NCBI GenBank assembly: GCA_023659785.1
Contig: JAGXOR010000049.1
Coordinates: 1-8,470 of the forward strand
DNA length: 8,470 bases
Direction: 5' to 3'
Source: Methanomicrobia archaeon LH_S13
GTDB taxonomy: Archaea > Halobacteriota > Syntropharchaeia > Alkanophagales > Methanospirareceae
Shown here piece after piece: positions 6,916 to 8,470 of this stretch. Numbering within the stretch: the stretch's first letter is position 1; the number at the start of each line of letters is the position of its first letter. The notes under the pieces were generated by a model. It saw only the letters and a list, made by a program, of their open reading frames with translations, ran no database searches and was not told the origin of the DNA. A program made the position numbers and the translations under genes.

Positions 6916-7893
6916 ATGAAAATAGTCTATGGACCCGTTCCATCACGGCGTCTTGGACGCTCTTTAGGCGTTGGCTCAATTCCATTCAAAACCTGTGACT
7001 ACTCCTGTGTGTACTGCCAGCTTGGCAGGACAACGCACATGCCCAATCAGCGTAAAGACTTCTTCCCTCCGGAAGAGTTGTTGAACGAAATCAAAAGGGC
7101 AATAGAGCCAGAAGCAGAAAGCAGCCGTAGTGAAATAGATTTTGTCACCTTCGTAGGCGAAGGCGAACCAACGTTATGTAAAAGCCTTGGCTGGTTAATC
7201 AGGAAGACAAAAGAAATAGCAGATATACCCATAGCTGTTGATACAAACGGTTCGCTTCTTTACCGAGAAGACGTAAGAAACGACCTTTCGGAAGCAGAAG
7301 TTGTTATGCCATCGCTTGACGCAGGCACTGCCGAAACATTCAGACGGATAAACAGACCACATCGAGGTATTGATTTTGAAGTGGTTGTCGAAGGTATGGA
7401 AAAGTTCAGGCAAGAATATGATGGAGAGATGTGGGTAGAAGTCATGCTGGTAAAGGGGCTCAATGACTCAGAAGAGGAATTAGAAGCGATAAAAAGCAGG
7501 CTTAGCCCCTTAAAGCCCAACCGAACGTATATAAATGTCCCGATAAGACCACCTGCGGAACCGTGGGCTGTGCCTCCTGATAAAGAGAGCATCGCATTAG
7601 CACATGCGATTCTCGGTGATGTTAATGTAGTGGATATTACCGCAGAGGAGACGGGAGAATTTTCTATCAAGGGATTCACAAACCCTGAAGACGCGATATT
7701 AGCAATAATAAGACGGCATCCAATGCGCGAGGAGCAGGTTGTAGAAATGCTGAAAAAAATTGAGGTAGAGGAAGGAGGTGTTCACGACAGCTTAACGAGG
7801 CTGGAGGAAAGCGGAGAAATAAAGAGGGTTAAATACCGGGAGAAAGTCTTCTGGGTTACTGAGGAGGAAAAAAGAGGTAAAGAATATAATTAA
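6916..7893 (+). CDS. Radical SAM protein (COG0731-like) with C-terminal winged helix
   Basis: Predicted [4Fe-4S]/SAM enzyme, 325 residues from the start MKIVYGPVPSRRLGRSLGV. The radical SAM core has the cluster motif CDYSCVYC (C27, C31, C34), the SAM-contacting GEGEPTL (81-87), a beta strand with PIAVDTNGSLL (105-115) and MPSLDAGTAETFRRINRPH (131-149). This pattern matches COG0731, the group that includes the wyosine enzyme Taw1. The short length, lack of Taw1's extra N-terminal cysteine cluster, and the C-terminal domain point to the separate archaeal/bacterial family of unknown reaction. Residues about 257-315 (NPEDAILAIIRRHPM... to ...VFWV) look like a winged helix. The frame is open back to GTG 6814, but those extra residues are not conserved-looking and overlap the promoter. 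ATG 6907 is three codons upstream and almost equally possible. A GAG lies nine bases before ATG 6916. Confidence 0.87.
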   Translation: MKIVYGPVPSRRLGRSLGVGSIPFKTCDYSCVYCQLGRTTHMPNQRKDFFPPEELLNEIKRAIEPEAESSRSEIDFVTFVGEGEPTLCKSLGWLIRKTKEIADIPIAVDTNGSLLYREDVRNDLSEAEVVMPSLDAGTAETFRRINRPHRGIDFEVVVEGMEKFRQEYDGEMWVEVMLVKGLNDSEEELEAIKSRLSPLKPNRTYINVPIRPPAEPWAVPPDKESIALAHAILGDVNVVDITAEETGEFSIKGFTNPEDAILAIIRRHPMREEQVVEMLKKIEVEEGGVHDSLTRLEESGEIKRVKYREKVFWVTEEEKRGKEYN

Positions 7894-7908
7894 TCCAAAA
7901 CAAAAGGG

Positions 7909-7914
7909 TATAAG
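7909..7914 (+). promoter_or_regulatory. TATA box of the short UbiA-like gene
   Basis: TATAAG in GGGTATAAGTG, about 29 bases before the ATG at 7940. That spacing would put the transcription start within a few bases of the start codon, i.e. an almost leaderless mRNA, consistent with no Shine-Dalgarno next to the ATG. It suggests the fragment is transcribed separately from the radical SAM gene. Confidence 0.45.
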
Positions 7915-7939
7915 TGATGAAAAACCCAAAAGCATTGTC

Positions 7940-8401
7940 ATGTCTTTTTATTTACCGAGCATTCAAAAGTTTAGGGCTGCTCTTCCAACGTTGCTGGGTG
8001 TTGTCCTGCTTTTGGGGCTTTTCCTATCCCCTTCTGAAAGGGAGGGGATGAATTGGCTTATCATAACTTTATTTCTGCTCGCTTTATTTCTGGCACTTGG
8101 AAAGAGAAGGCATGAATTGGTTTTGTTGGGCAAAGAAGCAAAGGGGCATCGCAAAATTCTTGAAGAATATTCGACTGAGATGTTCGACCAAATGATTGGC
8201 TTTACCTCGGGTGCGTTGATTATGTCGTATTCGCTGTATACCTCTCTTGCAGATAATAGTTACATGATGCTCACGATTCCGTTCGCAATTCACGGTCTTT
8301 TCAGGTATCTGTTTTTGGTTCATGCGAAGAACTTCGGCGGCGAGACAGAGATGATATTTAACATCAATTGTTTCAATCCCAAAAACCCCGGTCAAAAATG
8401 A
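7940..8401 (+). CDS. Half-length UbiA-family membrane protein (C-terminal half of DPPR synthase type)
   Basis: The 153-residue protein has about four membrane segments (near 13-29, 37-53, 85-103, 108-127). FLALGKRRHELVLLGKEAKGHRKILEEYS (about 50-78), then MIGFTSGALIMSYSLYT and MMLTIPFAIHGLFRYLFLVHAKNFGGE, is the C-terminal half signature of the UbiA subgroup that transfers phosphoribose to a polyprenyl phosphate (decaprenyl-phosphate phosphoribosyltransferase). Full-length members have about 280-300 residues. The N-terminal half with the first Asp-rich (NDxxD-like) motif is missing, and only 46 bases separate this ORF from the previous gene, so it is not hidden in another frame. The C-terminus is also odd: after GGETEM it ends in NINCFNPKNPGQK instead of a last membrane helix. 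It could be a decayed remnant or a separate partner subunit; an intact frame and a TATA box favour some expression. It overlaps the next gene by ATGA. Confidence 0.75.
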   Translation: MSFYLPSIQKFRAALPTLLGVVLLLGLFLSPSEREGMNWLIITLFLLALFLALGKRRHELVLLGKEAKGHRKILEEYSTEMFDQMIGFTSGALIMSYSLYTSLADNSYMMLTIPFAIHGLFRYLFLVHAKNFGGETEMIFNINCFNPKNPGQK

Positions 8402-8470
8402 CTGCAGATACGGTAAGCGATTTTTTAGAATCGAATCACCCATCTCCATCTCACTGGATACGCTGGATAA
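8398..8470 (+). CDS. Partial gene, 5' end only, unidentified
   Basis: An ATG at 8398 overlaps the stop of the UbiA-like gene as ATGA and opens a frame that stays open to the window edge (24 codons, beginning MTADTVSDFLESNHPSP). The overlap suggests translational coupling. The visible residues are too few to name a family. If the UbiA-like gene belongs to a polyprenyl-phosphate sugar pathway, the next gene could belong to it too, but nothing here shows that. Confidence 0.5.
   Translation, partial: MTADTVSDFLESNHPSPSHWIRWI

Noticed and set aside
7260..7679. 139-codon minus-strand frame opposite the radical SAM gene
   Set aside because: It is a shadow of a strongly conserved coding region; its Ser/Thr-rich composition is typical of antisense translation.
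8084..8449. 121-codon minus-strand frame at the right end
   Set aside because: It lies opposite the UbiA-like signatures, which clearly read on the plus strand.
1..8470. tRNA, rRNA or CRISPR array
   Set aside because: No cloverleaf with a TTC-loop signature, no rRNA-like sequence and no regularly spaced repeats were seen on reading the intergenic regions.

Overview
The window looks like chromosomal DNA of a euryarchaeon, most likely a methanogen-related anaerobe. The basis is a leucyl-tRNA synthetase of archaeal domain order, a short ArsR-type winged-helix regulator of a kind common in methanogen relatives, TATA-box-like promoters close to start codons, and a UbiA/DPPR-synthase-like membrane fragment. 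Placement below that level (for example ANME-1 or another Methanomicrobia-type lineage) is a guess.

Layout. The first 312 bases hold no gene I can defend. Three genes then lie head to tail on the minus strand, transcribed right to left: leuS (5705 to 2835), an ArsR-like regulator (2820 to 2287) and an Aquifex-type aconitase (2250 to 313). The gaps are 14 and 36 bases, and the leuS stop codon lies inside the regulator's Shine-Dalgarno sequence, so an operon is likely. A 56-bp divergent intergenic region separates leuS from the plus-strand genes: an ABC-2 type ATPase (5762-6700) with no permease beside it, a 215-bp spacer with a perfect 12-bp palindrome and a TATA box, a radical SAM protein of the COG0731 type with a C-terminal winged helix (6916-7893), a short membrane protein matching only the C-terminal half of UbiA-family decaprenyl-phosphate phosphoribosyltransferases (7940-8401), and the first 24 codons of another gene joined to it by an ATGA overlap.

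The genes are mostly housekeeping: leucine charging of tRNA, citrate/isocitrate interconversion, transport, and an uncharacterised radical SAM reaction. I see no clear new multi-gene system. The most interesting items are an in-frame 42-bp palindromic element inside leuS, flanked by a 4-bp direct repeat and adding 14 residues to the enzyme; the half-length UbiA protein, which has lost the region carrying the family's first Asp-rich motif; and the regulator with an extra C-terminal domain between leuS and aconitase.
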